Source of the DNA: Microbacterium sp. SYP-A9085
GTDB lineage: Bacteria; Actinomycetota; Actinomycetes; Actinomycetales; Microbacteriaceae
Direction: 5' to 3'
NCBI RefSeq assembly: GCF_009649635.1
Contig: NZ_WJII01000005.1
Coordinates: 174,613-238,612 of the forward strand
DNA length: 64,000 nt
In this document: positions 20,295 through 30,286 of the stretch, piece by piece
Numbering within the stretch: position 1 is the stretch's first letter
Layout of the letters: each line of letters starts with the position of its first letter
The notes under the pieces: model-generated
The model's database searches: none
What the model saw: the letters and a program-made list of their open reading frames with translations, nothing else
What the model was told of the DNA's origin: nothing
Position numbers and translations under genes: made by a program

Positions 20295-23200
20295 ACGGAT
20301 GCCTCAACCTTCGTGACCGCGACCCAGAACGGGCCTGTGTTGGCGAATGCTCGCGCCGGGAACGACGCGACGTGATGCGGCGGCCGCTCGAACGCGACGC
20401 CGGCGAGGGTCTCGCCGGACCAGCTATCGGGCTGCTCGGCGAGGTCGTCGGCGAAGTGGACGTCGCGACCGACGACCTTCAGGTCGTGCTCGACCGCGAG
20501 CGTCTCCTCGGCGACGCCGGCGACCGCGAAAGCGTCGGCGACGGCGTCCCCGTCCGCGGTGCTCGCGAACAGCAGCTCCAGGCGGATGCGGTCACTCACG
20601 TCGAAGCCGGCCGCCTTTCGGGTGTCCTGCACGGCGCGGATGACGTCGCGCGCCAGCCCCTCCGCCTCCAGCTCGGGGGTCGTGGCGGTCTCCAGCAGGA
20701 CGAATCCGCCGCGCGGGAGCAGCGCGAGCGCCTCCCCGTCCGGTCGGCCGGTCGTCTCCAGCACGAGGTCGTACTCGGCGGGCTCGAGGGCGATCCCGCC
20801 CGCGGTCACGACGCCGTCCCGCTCGCTCCAGCCCCCCGCCTTCGCGGCCCGGATGACCTGCTGCACCTGCTTGCCCAGGCGTGGGCCGGCGGCCCGGGCG
20901 TTCACGCTCAGCCGGTGCGTGATCCCGTACTCGGATGCCGTGGACGCGCCCAGTTCGATCAGGGCGACGCCCTTCACGTTCAGCTCGTCCCGCAGGATGT
21001 CCTCATAGGCGGCGAGGGCCGCGGCATCCGTCGTCACGACCGACAGCGCCGGCAGCGGGAGCCGCACGCGCTTGCCCTCCTTCTTGCGGAGGGCGTTCGC
21101 GATCGAGGACACCTCACGCGCGGCATCCATTGCCGTGCGGATCTCGTCGGCGGGGTCGAACGCGGCCGCGTCCGGCCAGTCGGTGAGGTGCACGCTGCGG
21201 CCCCCGGTCAGCCCCTGCCAGACCCGCTCGGACACGAGCGGGATCAGCGGCGCCGCGACGCGGCAGACGGTCTCCAGGACCGTGTACAGCGTGTCGAACG
21301 CCTCCGTGGTGCGCGAGTCGGCGTCGTCCACGCCCAGCCAGAACCGGTCGCGGGACCGGCGGATGTACCAGTTCGTGAGCGCCTCGGCGAAGTCGCGCAG
21401 CCGCTCGGTCGCGGTCGTCGAGTCCAGGCCCTCCAGGTCCGCGGCGACGTCCGTCACCAGGCGGCCGGTGAGCGAGAGGATGTAGCGGTCCAGGACATCC
21501 GTCGAGTCGGTCCGCCACTGCGCGTGGTAGCCGCCCGGGCGGGCCGCGTTCGCATACGTGGCGAAGAAGTACCAGGCGTTCCACAGCGGCAGCAGGAACT
21601 CGCGCACGCCGGCGCGGATGCCCTCCTCGGTGACGACGAGGTTGCCGCCGCGCAGCACCGAGCTGGACATCAGGAACCAGCGCATGGCGTCGGACCCGTC
21701 GCGGTCGAACACCTCGGACACGTCGGGATAGTTGCGCAGCGACTTCGACATCTTCTGTCCGTCGCTGCCGAGCACGATGCCGTGGCAGCTCACGCCGGTG
21801 AACGCGGGGCGGTCGAACAGGGCCGTGGACAGCACGTGCATCACGTAGAACCAGCCGCGCGTCTGCCCGATGTACTCGACGATGAAGTCTGCGGGCGCGT
21901 GCGAGTCGAACCATTCCTGGTTCTCGAACGGGTAGTGCACCTGCGCGTACGGCATCGACCCCGAGTCGAACCACACATCGAACACGTCCTCGATCCGGCG
22001 CATCGTGCTGCGGCCGGTCGGGTCGTCGGGGTTCGGACGGGTGAGCTCGTCGATGTACGGGCGGTGCAGGTCGACGGTGCCGTCCGGGCCCGTCGGCAGC
22101 CTGCCGAAATCGCGTTCGAGCTCGGCGAGCGAGCCGTACACGTCGATGCGCGGGTGCTCCGGGTCGTCGCTGCGCCACACCGGGATCGGCGATCCCCAGT
22201 ACCGGTTGCGGCTCACCGACCAGTCCCGGGCGCCTTCGAGCCACTTGCCGAACTGCCCGTCCTTCACGTTCTCAGGCACCCAGGTGATCTGCGCGTTGTT
22301 CGCGAGCATCCGGTCCTTGATGTCGGTCACGCGCACGAACCAGCTGGAGACGGCGCGGTAGATGAGGGGGTTCCGGCAGCGCCAGCAGTGCGGGTACGAG
22401 TGCTCGTAGCTGGCCTCGCGCAGCAGCCGCCCGCGCTGCTGCAGGAGCCGGATGAGCGGACGGTTCGCATCCATCCACAGCTGGCCGGCGACATCCGCCA
22501 CCTGCGGCAGGAACCGCCCGCCGTCGTCGAGGCTCAGCACCACCGGGATGCCGTGGGCGCCGGTGACCCGCTGGTCGTCCTCGCCGTAGGCGGGCGCCTG
22601 GTGGACGATGCCGGTGCCGTCGGTCGTCGTGACGTAGTCGTCGACGAGGACCCGCCAGGCGTTCTGCGTGCCGTACGCGTCGACATCCGCGTAGTAATCG
22701 AACAGGCGCTCGTACGTGACGTCGGCGAGGTCGGAACCGGCGATCGTCTGCACGACGGCCGCGGCGGCGGCATCCGCGGACGGATAGCCGAGGTCCTTCG
22801 CGTAGCCGCCGAGCAGGTCCCGCGCCAGCAGGTAGCGGTGCTCGCCACCGTCGCGCGCGCCGTCCGGACCGGCGGGGACGACGACGTACGGGATGTCGGG
22901 CCCCACGGCGAGCGCGAGGTTCGTCGGGAGGGTCCACGGCGTGGTGGTCCAGGCCAGGGCGCGCACGCCCTCGATGCCGATCGCGGCCGCCTTCGGGCCG
23001 GTAAGCGGGAACGTGACGGTCACCGACGGGTCCTGCCGCATCTGGTAGACGTCGTCGTCCATGCGCAGCTCGTGGTTGGACAGCGGCGTCTCATCGCGCC
23101 AGCAGTAGGGCAGCACGCGGTAGCCCTCGTACGCGAGGCCCTTGTCGTACAGGGTCTTGAACGCCCACAGCACGGACTCCATGAACGACGTGTCCAGGGT

Positions 23201-23677
23201 CTTGTAGCCGCGGTCGAAGTCGACCCAGCGCGCCTGGCGGGTGACGTAGTCCTGCCATTCGCGGGTGTACTCGAGCACCGAGCTGCGCGCCTTCTCGTTG
23301 AAGGTGGCGATGCCCATCCGCTCGATCTCGTCCTTCTCGGTGATCCCGAGCTGCTTCATCGCCTCGAGCTCGGCGGGAAGGCCGTGGGTGTCCCAGCCGA
23401 ACACGCGGTCGACCTTCATGCCGCGCATTGTCTGGAAGCGCGGGAACACGTCCTTGGCATACCCGGTGAGCAGGTGCCCGTAGTGCGGGAGCCCGTTCGC
23501 GAACGGCGGGCCGTCGTAGAACACCCACTCCTGCGCGCCGTCGCGCTGCGCGATGGATGCCCGGAACGTGTCGTCGCTGTCCCAGAACGCGAGGGTGTCG
23601 CGCTCGATCTGGGGGAACCGGGGGCTCGGGACGAGGTCCGCGGCGGGGCCGAAGGCGGATTCGCGGGGGTAGGGCAT
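20291..23677 (-). CDS. ileS: Isoleucyl-tRNA synthetase, long (type 2) form
   Basis: A 1128-residue class I synthetase. The HIGH-equivalent motif is HYGH in [16 protein letters not shown], and KMSKS occurs as [12 protein letters not shown]. The large CP1 editing domain lies between them, followed by an anticodon-binding C-terminal domain without the zinc finger of type 1 enzymes. Length and HYGH fit the eukaryote-like IleRS2 class common in actinobacteria. The ATG at 23677 ([10 protein letters not shown]) is chosen. The in-frame upstream stretch to 23791 is the T-box leader, not protein. Confidence 0.97.
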   Translation of the reverse strand: MPYPRESAFGPAADLVPSPRFPQIERDTLAFWDSDDTFRASIAQRDGAQEWVFYDGPPFANGLPHYGHLLTGYAKDVFPRFQTMRGMKVDRVFGWDTHGLPAELEAMKQLGITEKDEIERMGIATFNEKARSSVLEYTREWQDYVTRQARWVDFDRGYKTLDTSFMESVLWAFKTLYDKGLAYEGYRVLPYCWRDETPLSNHELRMDDDVYQMRQDPSVTVTFPLTGPKAAAIGIEGVRALAWTTTPWTLPTNLALAVGPDIPYVVVPAGPDGARDGGEHRYLLARDLLGGYAKDLGYPSADAAAAAVVQTIAGSDLADVTYERLFDYYADVDAYGTQNAWRVLVDDYVTTTDGTGIVHQAPAYGEDDQRVTGAHGIPVVLSLDDGGRFLPQVADVAGQLWMDANRPLIRLLQQRGRLLREASYEHSYPHCWRCRNPLIYRAVSSWFVRVTDIKDRMLANNAQITWVPENVKDGQFGKWLEGARDWSVSRNRYWGSPIPVWRSDDPEHPRIDVYGSLAELERDFGRLPTGPDGTVDLHRPYIDELTRPNPDDPTGRSTMRRIEDVFDVWFDSGSMPYAQVHYPFENQEWFDSHAPADFIVEYIGQTRGWFYVMHVLSTALFDRPAFTGVSCHGIVLGSDGQKMSKSLRNYPDVSEVFDRDGSDAMRWFLMSSSVLRGGNLVVTEEGIRAGVREFLLPLWNAWYFFATYANAARPGGYHAQWRTDSTDVLDRYILSLTGRLVTDVAADLEGLDSTTATERLRDFAEALTNWYIRRSRDRFWLGVDDADSRTTEAFDTLYTVLETVCRVAAPLIPLVSERVWQGLTGGRSVHLTDWPDAAAFDPADEIRTAMDAAREVSSIANALRKKEGKRVRLPLPALSVVTTDAAALAAYEDILRDELNVKGVALIELGASTASEYGITHRLSVNARAAGPRLGKQVQQVIRAAKAGGWSERDGVVTAGGIALEPAEYDLVLETTGRPDGEALALLPRGGFVLLETATTPELEAEGLARDVIRAVQDTRKAAGFDVSDRIRLELLFASTADGDAVADAFAVAGVAEETLAVEHDLKVVGRDVHFADDLAEQPDSWSGETLAGVAFERPPHHVASFPARAFANTGPFWVAVTKVEASV

Positions 23678-23689
23678 GGGCGTCTCGCA

Positions 23690-23895
23690 GGGCTCGGATC
23701 TTCTGCGCCGGGACGACCCGGTCCACTTCAGCACCGAGCCGCGGTACCACCCCGCGTGAGCGCACGCCCGCGGCGTACGCTCCCCTTTCACGGCGGCTGT
23801 GACGGGCCTGCCCCGCTCGGTTCTACTGGGCTTGCGCCGTTCTTCCGAGAGCTCCCCGGTGATGACCGGATCGATGCCTGTCTGCCCAGTCTATG
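23690..23895 (-). promoter_or_regulatory. T-box riboswitch, isoleucine-specific (ultrashort stem I)
   Basis: Read on the minus strand, the ileS leader has a CCGGT-CATC-ACCGG hairpin (23869-23856) with AUC exposed as specifier, then GGGAGC...GGAAGAAC and the T-box core GGGGTGGTACCGC (23753-23741). The UGGU bulge (23749-23746) would pair with the ACCA end of tRNA-Ile, whose discriminator is A. This compact layout matches actinobacterial ileS T-boxes that control translation initiation. No U-tract terminator is visible, in agreement. Exact ends are approximate. Confidence 0.9.
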
Positions 23896-23976
23896 CGCCG
23901 GGGCGGCCGGCCGCGGCATCCCACGCCTTCGCCGTGCCCTGTCCACCCACGCGGCTGCGCCGGCCCCCACCCCCTC

Positions 23977-24076
23977 GCGCCCGGCGCGCCGGCCCCTCCT
24001 CCTCGCGCCCGGCGCGCCGGCCCCAGCGCGCCCGGCGCGCCGGCCCCCTCCTCCTCGCGCCCGGCGCCCCGGCCCC
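23977..24076. repeat. Four GC-only repeats GCGCCCGGCGCGCCGGCCCC
   Basis: Copies start at 23977, 24005, 24028 and 24057; the last differs by one base. Each contains the palindrome GGCGCGCC or a one-base variant. The field fills the stretch between the ileS leader and the DUF559 region and appears non-coding. Confidence 0.8.
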
Positions 24077-24079
24077 AGC

Positions 24080-24170
24080 CCTCGGCCGAGCCGAGGAGAT
24101 CGGCCGACGCGAGGACAGTCTTGCCGCAATCGGTCCTCTGCTCGGCCATTCCCCTCGGCCGAGCCGAGGA
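24080..24170. repeat. Left copy of 90-bp repeat flanking the DUF559 gene
   Basis: It starts and ends with CTCGGCCGAGCCGAGG palindrome-like blocks and contains CCTCTGCTCGGCCATT near its right end. An ungapped second copy lies exactly 1100 bp to the right (25180-25270), with about 64 of 90 positions identical and conservation concentrated at both ends. Confidence 0.7.
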
Positions 24171-24232
24171 GTTCCGGGATGTCAGGGCCAGCGGGCATCT
24201 CCGGGTCGGCTGAGACGAGGGGCGGGATGCCG

Positions 24233-25072
24233 TCACGCGGCCAGGTGCAGGCCTTGCGCTATCGCGGCGAGGATCCGCTCCTGCACCTCGGGCCAGTGGT
24301 TGATCACGTCGTCGTACCCCACCCGGATGACGAAGTAGCCGCGCAGCATCAGCTCCGCGTCATGGGCGAGATCGGCCGCTCGTTGCGCACCGACGTGGTG
24401 GCCTCCGTCGATCTGGAGGACGAGTCGCTCCCCGATGAGGAAGTCCACGCGGTGCCCGTACAGCCACGACTGCGCGTGGATCGGCACGTTCAGCCAGCTC
24501 AGCCGAGGGTAGATGAACGTCTCGAGCCCGGAATCATGGAAGGGCACGACGGCCGTCACGAGCGCCCGCGCCTGCCCACGGAACGGCAGCCGCTCGAGCT
24601 TCTTGATGTCGATGAGCCCCTTGTTCATCGCGCTGTCCCAGATGGCGAGCGCCGCCTCGTAGGGCTGGCACAGCGCGACCGCCTGCAGCACGTTCTCGAC
24701 AGCGTCGACGAGGGCGTTCGGATTGCGCGGCACCAGCGGAGCGAACCGGTGCAGAACGCCGCCCGGCACCGCGACCATGCCCGCGTGCGCTCCACACGCC
24801 ACGTGCACCGTCGACGCCTCGAGCACCCACAGCCCGAGCCGCTTCGCCTGCGTCACGCACGAGAGGATGACACCGGCACGCGCCGCGAACCGCAGCATCG
24901 TGTCGGCATCCGGCGTCGCGACCCACACGCGTCTCTCGCGGACGAGAACTCCGGCGCGGATCGCTGCCTCGATGTCGTGCTTGTCGATGCCGGCGCGCAC
25001 GAGGGTCTGGCTGCGGACTACCCCGCCCCGGTTGCGCACCTGGCGCACCACGGCATCGATTCGGTTCTGCAT
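24233..25072 (-). CDS. DUF559 (Vsr/PD-(D/E)XK-like) protein with AbiEi-like N-terminus
   Basis: A 279-residue protein. The N-terminal 60 residues (IDAVVRQVRNRGGVVRSQTLVRAGIDKHDIEAAIRAGVLVRERRVW) resemble the winged-helix domain of AbiEi-type antitoxins. The C-terminus has VDFLIGERLVLQIDGGHHV and a VIRVGYDDVI strand, the DUF559 pattern of the restriction-endonuclease fold. The family's usual second acid is replaced by Gln in VLQID, which I believe is common in actinobacterial members. The role is unknown; such genes are frequent, variable singletons. It is isolated between two 90-bp repeats, with no partner toxin or methylase. Confidence 0.8.
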   Translation of the reverse strand: MQNRIDAVVRQVRNRGGVVRSQTLVRAGIDKHDIEAAIRAGVLVRERRVWVATPDADTMLRFAARAGVILSCVTQAKRLGLWVLEASTVHVACGAHAGMVAVPGGVLHRFAPLVPRNPNALVDAVENVLQAVALCQPYEAALAIWDSAMNKGLIDIKKLERLPFRGQARALVTAVVPFHDSGLETFIYPRLSWLNVPIHAQSWLYGHRVDFLIGERLVLQIDGGHHVGAQRAADLAHDAELMLRGYFVIRVGYDDVINHWPEVQERILAAIAQGLHLAA

Positions 25073-25179
25073 GCAGTGAACACTGCCGCGGCAGCGACCC
25101 GTCCGGTGCGGGATTCGCCCATGTGTGGACAGTGGCGGGCCTGGGGAGGAGCCGCCGCCGGGCGCGGCATCCCGCATTT

Positions 25180-25270
25180 CCTCGACCGAGCCGAGGGGAT
25201 TGGACCAGGCGAGGACCAGAGCATGCGAAACCCCCCTCTGCTCGGCCATTCTCCTCGGCTCGGCCGAGGG
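25180..25270. repeat. Right copy of 90-bp repeat flanking the DUF559 gene
   Basis: Same direction as the copy at 24080-24170. Both ends are conserved, including CCTCTGCTCGGCCATT, and the centre has diverged. It lies within the promoter-side gap of the DUF559 gene. Together the pair bounds an approximately 1.1-kb unit. Confidence 0.7.
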
Positions 25271-25313
25271 GCAGGGGCAGAGGCACGGCGAGGGGCAGGG
25301 GCAGAGGCACGGG
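25266..25313. repeat. 24-bp tandem duplication, purine-rich
   Basis: Two tandem copies start with GAGGGGCAGGGGCAGAGGCA and differ only in the last base. They sit between the right 90-bp repeat and the MFS gene. No coding function is seen. Confidence 0.75.
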
Positions 25314-25404
25314 CAGAGGGAGCGCACGGGGAGGGGCCCGGCGCTCACCCTCCAATTGATGTACCGCGTCCAGGTATGCCCGCCAGGTGGCATGATGGAT
25401 CCCC

Positions 25405-26757
25405 GTGACCACAGCAACCACGGTGCCCCCGACATCCACCGCCCCCACCCGACGCGTCGCCTGGGCGTCCATGGTGGGCACGTCCCTGGAGTCGTTCGAC
25501 TTCTACGTGTTCGCCTACTTCTCGGCGTACTTCATCGGCCCCCTGTTCTTCGACCCGCTCGGCCCGGTGGGTTCGACGCTCGCCGCGTTCTCGACGATCG
25601 CGGTCGCGTTCGTGGTGCGCCCGATCGGCGCCGTGATCTTCGGCCACATGGGCGACCGCCTCGGCCGCCGCGCCACGCTGCTGTGGACCGTCGGCATCAT
25701 GGGCGTCGCGACCGGGCTCATCGGCCTGCTGCCCACGTTCGGGCAGGCGGCGTGGCTCGGCGCCGTGCTCCTGGTCCTGCTGCGCGTCGTGCAGGGCCTG
25801 TCCCTGGGCGGCGAATGGGGCGGGTCGATCCTGCTGGCCACCGAGCACTCCGGCCGCGTCTCGCGCGCGTTCTATGCGGCGATCCCCCAGCTCGGCTCAC
25901 CCGCGGGCTCGACGCTGTCGGCGACGGTGTTCCTCGTGATGGCCGCGACGATGCCCGCGGAGGCCCTCGCCAGCTGGGGCTGGCGCATCCCGTTCCTGCT
26001 GGCGATCCCGCTGCTCGCGGTCTCCCTCTACCTGCGCTGGTCGATCGACGAGACGCCGGTGTTCCGCCGCGTCGTCACCGAGGGACGCCGGGACCGGATG
26101 CCGGTGGCCACCGTGTTCCGGCAGCGGCCCATCGCGCTGATCGTCGCCATCGGTGCGGCGCTGCTCGGGATCGGCTCCTACTCGCTGATGAACACGTACA
26201 CGATCAACTACGGCGTCGCCCATCTCGGGTTCGCGTTCCAGGACCTGCTGATCGCCACGACGATCGGGGCGCTGCTGCAGTTCATCACCATCCCGCTGTT
26301 CGGCGCCTGGGCGAGCCGACGCAGCTCCGCGCGCGTCGTGCTGTGGGGCGCGCTGGGCACGCTGCTGATCACGTTCCCGATGTACTGGATGCTTCAGTTC
26401 GCGACGTTCCCGATCCTCGTGGGCACGATGATCATCGGCGGCATCCTTCCGACGATGTCGTGGGCGGCCCTCGGCGGGCTCATGGACGACCTGTTCCCCG
26501 ACCACTTCCGCTACTCCGCCCTGTCGATCGCCTACGCGATCGCCGCCACGATCAGCGGGTTCATCCCCCTGATCACGCTCGCGCTCGGCGACGCGACCGG
26601 CTTCGCCTGGTGGCACCCCGGGATAGTGCTCGCGATCCTCTCTGCGATCACTTTGGTCGCAGCGTGGGTCGCGCACCGGAATTCGCCCTGGATCAGGCAG
26701 GATGAGGGTCAGCTGCGCGCCGTCGGCGCGGCATCCGACACCGCCCCCAACGGATAG
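25405..26757 (+). CDS. MFS transporter, metabolite:H+ symporter (MHS) family
   Basis: A 450-residue, 12-helix transporter starting at GTG. The first helix region VGTSLESFDFYVFAYFSA, the loop GHMGDRLGRRATLL (the MFS motif A) and RVVQGLSLGGEWGGSILLATEH are hallmarks of the MHS family (ProP/ShiA/KgtP relatives), which import osmolytes or organic acids with protons. The substrate is not predictable. It is the first gene of the plus-strand stretch, and the CAP-domain gene follows after seven bases. Confidence 0.92.
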   Translation: MTTATTVPPTSTAPTRRVAWASMVGTSLESFDFYVFAYFSAYFIGPLFFDPLGPVGSTLAAFSTIAVAFVVRPIGAVIFGHMGDRLGRRATLLWTVGIMGVATGLIGLLPTFGQAAWLGAVLLVLLRVVQGLSLGGEWGGSILLATEHSGRVSRAFYAAIPQLGSPAGSTLSATVFLVMAATMPAEALASWGWRIPFLLAIPLLAVSLYLRWSIDETPVFRRVVTEGRRDRMPVATVFRQRPIALIVAIGAALLGIGSYSLMNTYTINYGVAHLGFAFQDLLIATTIGALLQFITIPLFGAWASRRSSARVVLWGALGTLLITFPMYWMLQFATFPILVGTMIIGGILPTMSWAALGGLMDDLFPDHFRYSALSIAYAIAATISGFIPLITLALGDATGFAWWHPGIVLAILSAITLVAAWVAHRNSPWIRQDEGQLRAVGAASDTAPNG

Positions 26758-26764
26758 GACTGGG

Positions 26765-27595
26765 ATGACGACGACCGCACCGGCTGCCCGCTCCCGCACC
26801 TACCGCCGCCCGGTCGCCGTCGTCGCGATCATCCTCACCGCCGCTCTCACGCTGCTCGGCCTCGCCTCTCCGGCGTTCGCGAGCGGCAGCGGAACCCTCG
26901 CATCCCTCGTCAACCGCGATCGCGCCGCCCATGGGGTGCCCGCACTCGCGCGCAGCGCGTCCCTGGACGCCATCGCGGTGACGTGGGCGCACCACATGGC
27001 CGACAGCGGCCGGATGTCGCACAACCCGAACCTCGCGACCCAGGCGCCTGCGGGGTGGCGCGCCCTCGGCGAGAACGTCGCGATGGGCCAGCCCACCCCG
27101 GAGGCGATGGAGGCGGCGTGGATGGCCTCCCCCGGTCACCGCGCCAACATCCTGGGCGACTATACGCACGTCGGCGTCGCCTTCCTCGTCGCGAACGGCC
27201 AGGTCTGGGGCGTCGAGGTGTTCGCGAAGTACGCGACGGCCGCGCCGAAACCCGCCGCACCGCCGGCGAAGGCCCCGCCGAAGGCGGCCCCGGCCCCCGC
27301 GCACAACGCCCCGCCCGCGCCGAACCGGCCCGCGGGGCCGGCGTCCGCACAGGCCCGGTCGGCACCCGCCCCGACGCCCGCCGTCACACCTGCCGCGACG
27401 CCCACGCCGACCGCCGCCGTGTCCGCGGCATCCGCTCCACCCGCCCCCACCGCCACGGCGACCGCGACACCGCTCGCCCTGCTGGAGACGGCCGCGACCG
27501 ATGCGGCGCCGTCCGTCGCGCCGCTCGGCGTGGCCGTGCTGCTGCTGGGGCTCGGCATCGTGATCGTCGGCATGGTGCGCCGCCGCCGGACCTGA
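26765..27595 (+). CDS. CAP (SCP/PR-1) domain surface protein, C-terminally anchored
   Basis: A 276-residue exported protein. A signal peptide (PVAVVAIILTAALTLLGLASPAFA) is followed by a CAP domain, with LVNRDRAAHGVPALARS, the His/Glu site WAHHMADSGRMSHNP ... LGENVAMG, and AAWMASPGHRANILGD. A long Pro/Ala-rich linker then leads to a membrane helix (LGVAVLLLGLGIVIVGMV) and RRRRT. There is no LPXTG motif, so it is membrane-anchored, not sortase-linked. Bacterial CAP proteins are secreted and of unknown role. Confidence 0.9.
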   Translation: MTTTAPAARSRTYRRPVAVVAIILTAALTLLGLASPAFASGSGTLASLVNRDRAAHGVPALARSASLDAIAVTWAHHMADSGRMSHNPNLATQAPAGWRALGENVAMGQPTPEAMEAAWMASPGHRANILGDYTHVGVAFLVANGQVWGVEVFAKYATAAPKPAAPPAKAPPKAAPAPAHNAPPAPNRPAGPASAQARSAPAPTPAVTPAATPTPTAAVSAASAPPAPTATATATPLALLETAATDAAPSVAPLGVAVLLLGLGIVIVGMVRRRRT

Positions 27596-27705
27596 CCGCA
27601 CGCCGCCGCCGGGCCGCGGCATCCCGGGCCACCCGCATAAGATGAAGGGGCATCCCACACTCAGGCACGCTCACACAGTGCCGCCCATATCGCTCAAGGA
27701 GACCC

Positions 27706-30285
27706 ATGGCCGACGCGCACATTCCCGACAAGCCCGCCCTCGAGGGTCTCGAAGTGAAGTGGGACGCGCAGTGGCGCGAGCAGGGCACGTACCTGTTCGA
27801 CCGCGATTCCGCCCGCGCCAAGGGCCGCAACGGCGTGTACTCGATCGACACGCCTCCGCCGACCGCGTCCGGGAGCCTGCACATCGGGCACGTCTTCTCG
27901 TTCACGCACACCGATCTGAAGGCCCGCTTCGAGCGGATGCGCGGCAAGGTGGTGTTCTACCCGATGGGCTGGGATGACAACGGCCTGCCCACCGAACGCC
28001 GCGTGCAGAACTACTACGGCGTGCGGTGCGACCCGTCGCTGCCGTACGAGGCGGACTTCACCCCGCCGTACGAAGGCGGCACGAACAAGAGCAGCAAGGC
28101 CGCCGACCAGCAGCCGATCAGCCGCCGCAACTTCATCGAGCTGTGCGAGCGGCTCACGCTCGAGGACGAGAAGCAGTTCGAGAGCCTGTTCCGCCAGCTC
28201 GGTCTGTCCGTGGACTGGACGCAGACGTACCGCACCATCTCGGATGAGACGATGCGCACGAGCCAGCTGGCGTTCCTGCGCAACCTGGAGCGCGGTGAGG
28301 CGTACCAGGCCCTGGCCCCCACCCTGTGGGACATCGACTTCCGCTCGGCGATAGCCCAGGCCGAGCTCGAGGATCGCGACCAGCAGGCCTCCTTCCATCG
28401 CGTCGCGTTCCACCGCGCTGACGGGACCGGGGACGTGCTCATCGAGACCACGCGACCCGAGCTCGTGCCGGCGTGCGTGGCCCTGGTCGCCCACCCCGAT
28501 GACGAGCGGTACCAGCCGCTGTTCGGCACCACGGTGCGCACGCCGCTGTTCGATGTCGAGGTTCCCGTGCTCGCCCATCCCCTGGCCCAGCCGGACAAGG
28601 GCTCGGGCATCGCGATGATCTGCACATTCGGCGACGTCACCGACATCGTGTGGTGGCGCGAGCTGGACCTGCCCAACCGGACGATCATCGGCAAGGACGG
28701 ACGAATCCTCGCCGAGACCCCGGACGCGATCACCTCGGATGCCGGCGCCGCGGCGTATGCGCAGCTGGTGGGCAAGACGGTGTTCAGCGCCCGCAAGGTG
28801 ATCGTCGAGCTGCTGGAGGCGTCTGGCGACCTGAAGAACGTGTCCAAACCGTTCAGCCACGCCGTGAAGTTCTTCGAAAAGGGCGACCGGCCGCTGGAGA
28901 TCGTCTCCACGCGGCAGTGGTACCTGCGCAACGGCGCCCGGGATGGGGCCGTGCGCGACACGCTGATAGCCCTCGGACAGGGCATGGCGTGGCATCCGGA
29001 CTTCATGCGGGTGCGGTACGAGAACTGGACGAACGGCCTGACCGGCGATTGGCTCGTGTCACGGCAGCGCTTCTTCGGGGTGCCGATCCCGCTCTGGTAC
29101 GCGCTGGACGCGGACGGCGAGCCCGATCACGACCGCGTGCTACCCCCGCATCTGGCCGCCCTGCCCGTGGATCCCACGACCGACGTGCCGCCCGGGTACA
29201 CCGAGGCGCAGCGCGGCGTGCCGGGCGGGTTCGTCGCCGAGAAGGACATCTTCGACACGTGGGCGACATCGTCGCTGACCCCGCAGCTGGCCGGCGGCTG
29301 GCAGCGCGACGACGAACTGTGGAGCATGGTCGCCCCGTTCGACCTGCGTCCGCAGGGACAGGACATCATCCGCACCTGGCTGTTCTCGACGATGCTGCGC
29401 AGCGCCCTCGAGGACCACCGCGCGCCCTGGTCCGACGCGGCGATCTCCGGGTTCATCGTTGACCCGGACCGCAAGAAGATGTCCAAGTCGAAGGGCAACG
29501 TCGTCACGCCCGCCGACATCCTGGACCAGCACGGCACGGACGCGGTGCGGTACTGGGCGGCATCCAGCCGGCTGGGCGCCGACGCGGCGTTCGACCCGCA
29601 GAATCCTACCCAGGTCAAGATCGGGCGGCGCCTCGCGATCAAGGTGCTGAACGCGGCGAAGTTCGTGCTGTCGTTCCCGGTCCCCGACGGGGCCGAGGTC
29701 ACGCACGCGCTGGACGCCTCGATGCTGGCGACGCTCGACGGCGTCGTGCGCGAGGCGACGAAGGCGTACCAGGCGTACGACCACGCCCGGGCGCTGGAGG
29801 TCACCGAGGCGTTCTTCTGGACGTTCTGCGACGACTATCTCGAGCTCGTCAAGGAGCGCGCCTACGACCGCACCGACGTGGGCCAGGCCTCGGCCGCCCT
29901 CGCCCTGCGGCTCGCGCTGTCGACGCTGCTGCGCCTGCTGGCACCCGTTCTCGTGTTCGCGGCCGAGGAGGCCTGGTCGTGGTTCGAGGACGGCTCGATC
30001 CACCGCGCCGCCTGGCCCGAGCCGCTCGGGCTCGACGGCGACCCGGCGGTCCTGGTGGCCGTGAGCGCGGCGCTCGTGGGGATCCGGCGCGCGAAGACCG
30101 AGGCGAAGGCGTCGCAGAAGACCCCGGTCGCGCACGTCACGATCGCCGGGCCCGAGGATGCGCTGGCCGCGATCCGGCTCGCGGAGGGCGACCTGAAGGC
30201 CGTCGGCCGGATCGCGGAGGCCTCGTACGCGACGGCGGACGACCTCGGCGTGGCCGCGATCGAACTCGCTATCCAGGAGGCCTGA
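27706..30285 (+). CDS. valS: Valyl-tRNA synthetase
   Basis: An 859-residue class I synthetase charging tRNA-Val. It shows PPPTASGSLHIGHVFSFTHTD with HIGH, the ATTRPEL-like editing segment IETTRPELVPACVALVAHPDD, the GWDDNGLPTERRVQ motif, and KKMSKSKGNVVTP. AAGGAG lies just upstream of the ATG. No T-box was found in its 110-bp leader, in contrast with ileS. Confidence 0.97.
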   Translation: MADAHIPDKPALEGLEVKWDAQWREQGTYLFDRDSARAKGRNGVYSIDTPPPTASGSLHIGHVFSFTHTDLKARFERMRGKVVFYPMGWDDNGLPTERRVQNYYGVRCDPSLPYEADFTPPYEGGTNKSSKAADQQPISRRNFIELCERLTLEDEKQFESLFRQLGLSVDWTQTYRTISDETMRTSQLAFLRNLERGEAYQALAPTLWDIDFRSAIAQAELEDRDQQASFHRVAFHRADGTGDVLIETTRPELVPACVALVAHPDDERYQPLFGTTVRTPLFDVEVPVLAHPLAQPDKGSGIAMICTFGDVTDIVWWRELDLPNRTIIGKDGRILAETPDAITSDAGAAAYAQLVGKTVFSARKVIVELLEASGDLKNVSKPFSHAVKFFEKGDRPLEIVSTRQWYLRNGARDGAVRDTLIALGQGMAWHPDFMRVRYENWTNGLTGDWLVSRQRFFGVPIPLWYALDADGEPDHDRVLPPHLAALPVDPTTDVPPGYTEAQRGVPGGFVAEKDIFDTWATSSLTPQLAGGWQRDDELWSMVAPFDLRPQGQDIIRTWLFSTMLRSALEDHRAPWSDAAISGFIVDPDRKKMSKSKGNVVTPADILDQHGTDAVRYWAASSRLGADAAFDPQNPTQVKIGRRLAIKVLNAAKFVLSFPVPDGAEVTHALDASMLATLDGVVREATKAYQAYDHARALEVTEAFFWTFCDDYLELVKERAYDRTDVGQASAALALRLALSTLLRLLAPVLVFAAEEAWSWFEDGSIHRAAWPEPLGLDGDPAVLVAVSAALVGIRRAKTEAKASQKTPVAHVTIAGPEDALAAIRLAEGDLKAVGRIAEASYATADDLGVAAIELAIQEA

Positions 30286-30286
30286 C

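Noticed and set aside
24233..25072. Vsr-type mismatch endonuclease or complete toxin-antitoxin pair
   Set aside because: No cytosine methylase neighbour and no AbiEii-like toxin gene is present; only a DUF559-type protein with an AbiEi-like N-terminal domain is supported.
20372..25408. 1678-codon plus-strand open frame
   Set aside because: It is antisense to ileS, crosses the T-box, repeats and DUF559 gene, and its protein is Arg/Val/Gly low-complexity. It is a high-GC shadow frame.
27596..27705. T-box leader for valS
   Set aside because: No GGTGGTACCGCG-like core or specifier hairpin was found in the 110-bp leader.
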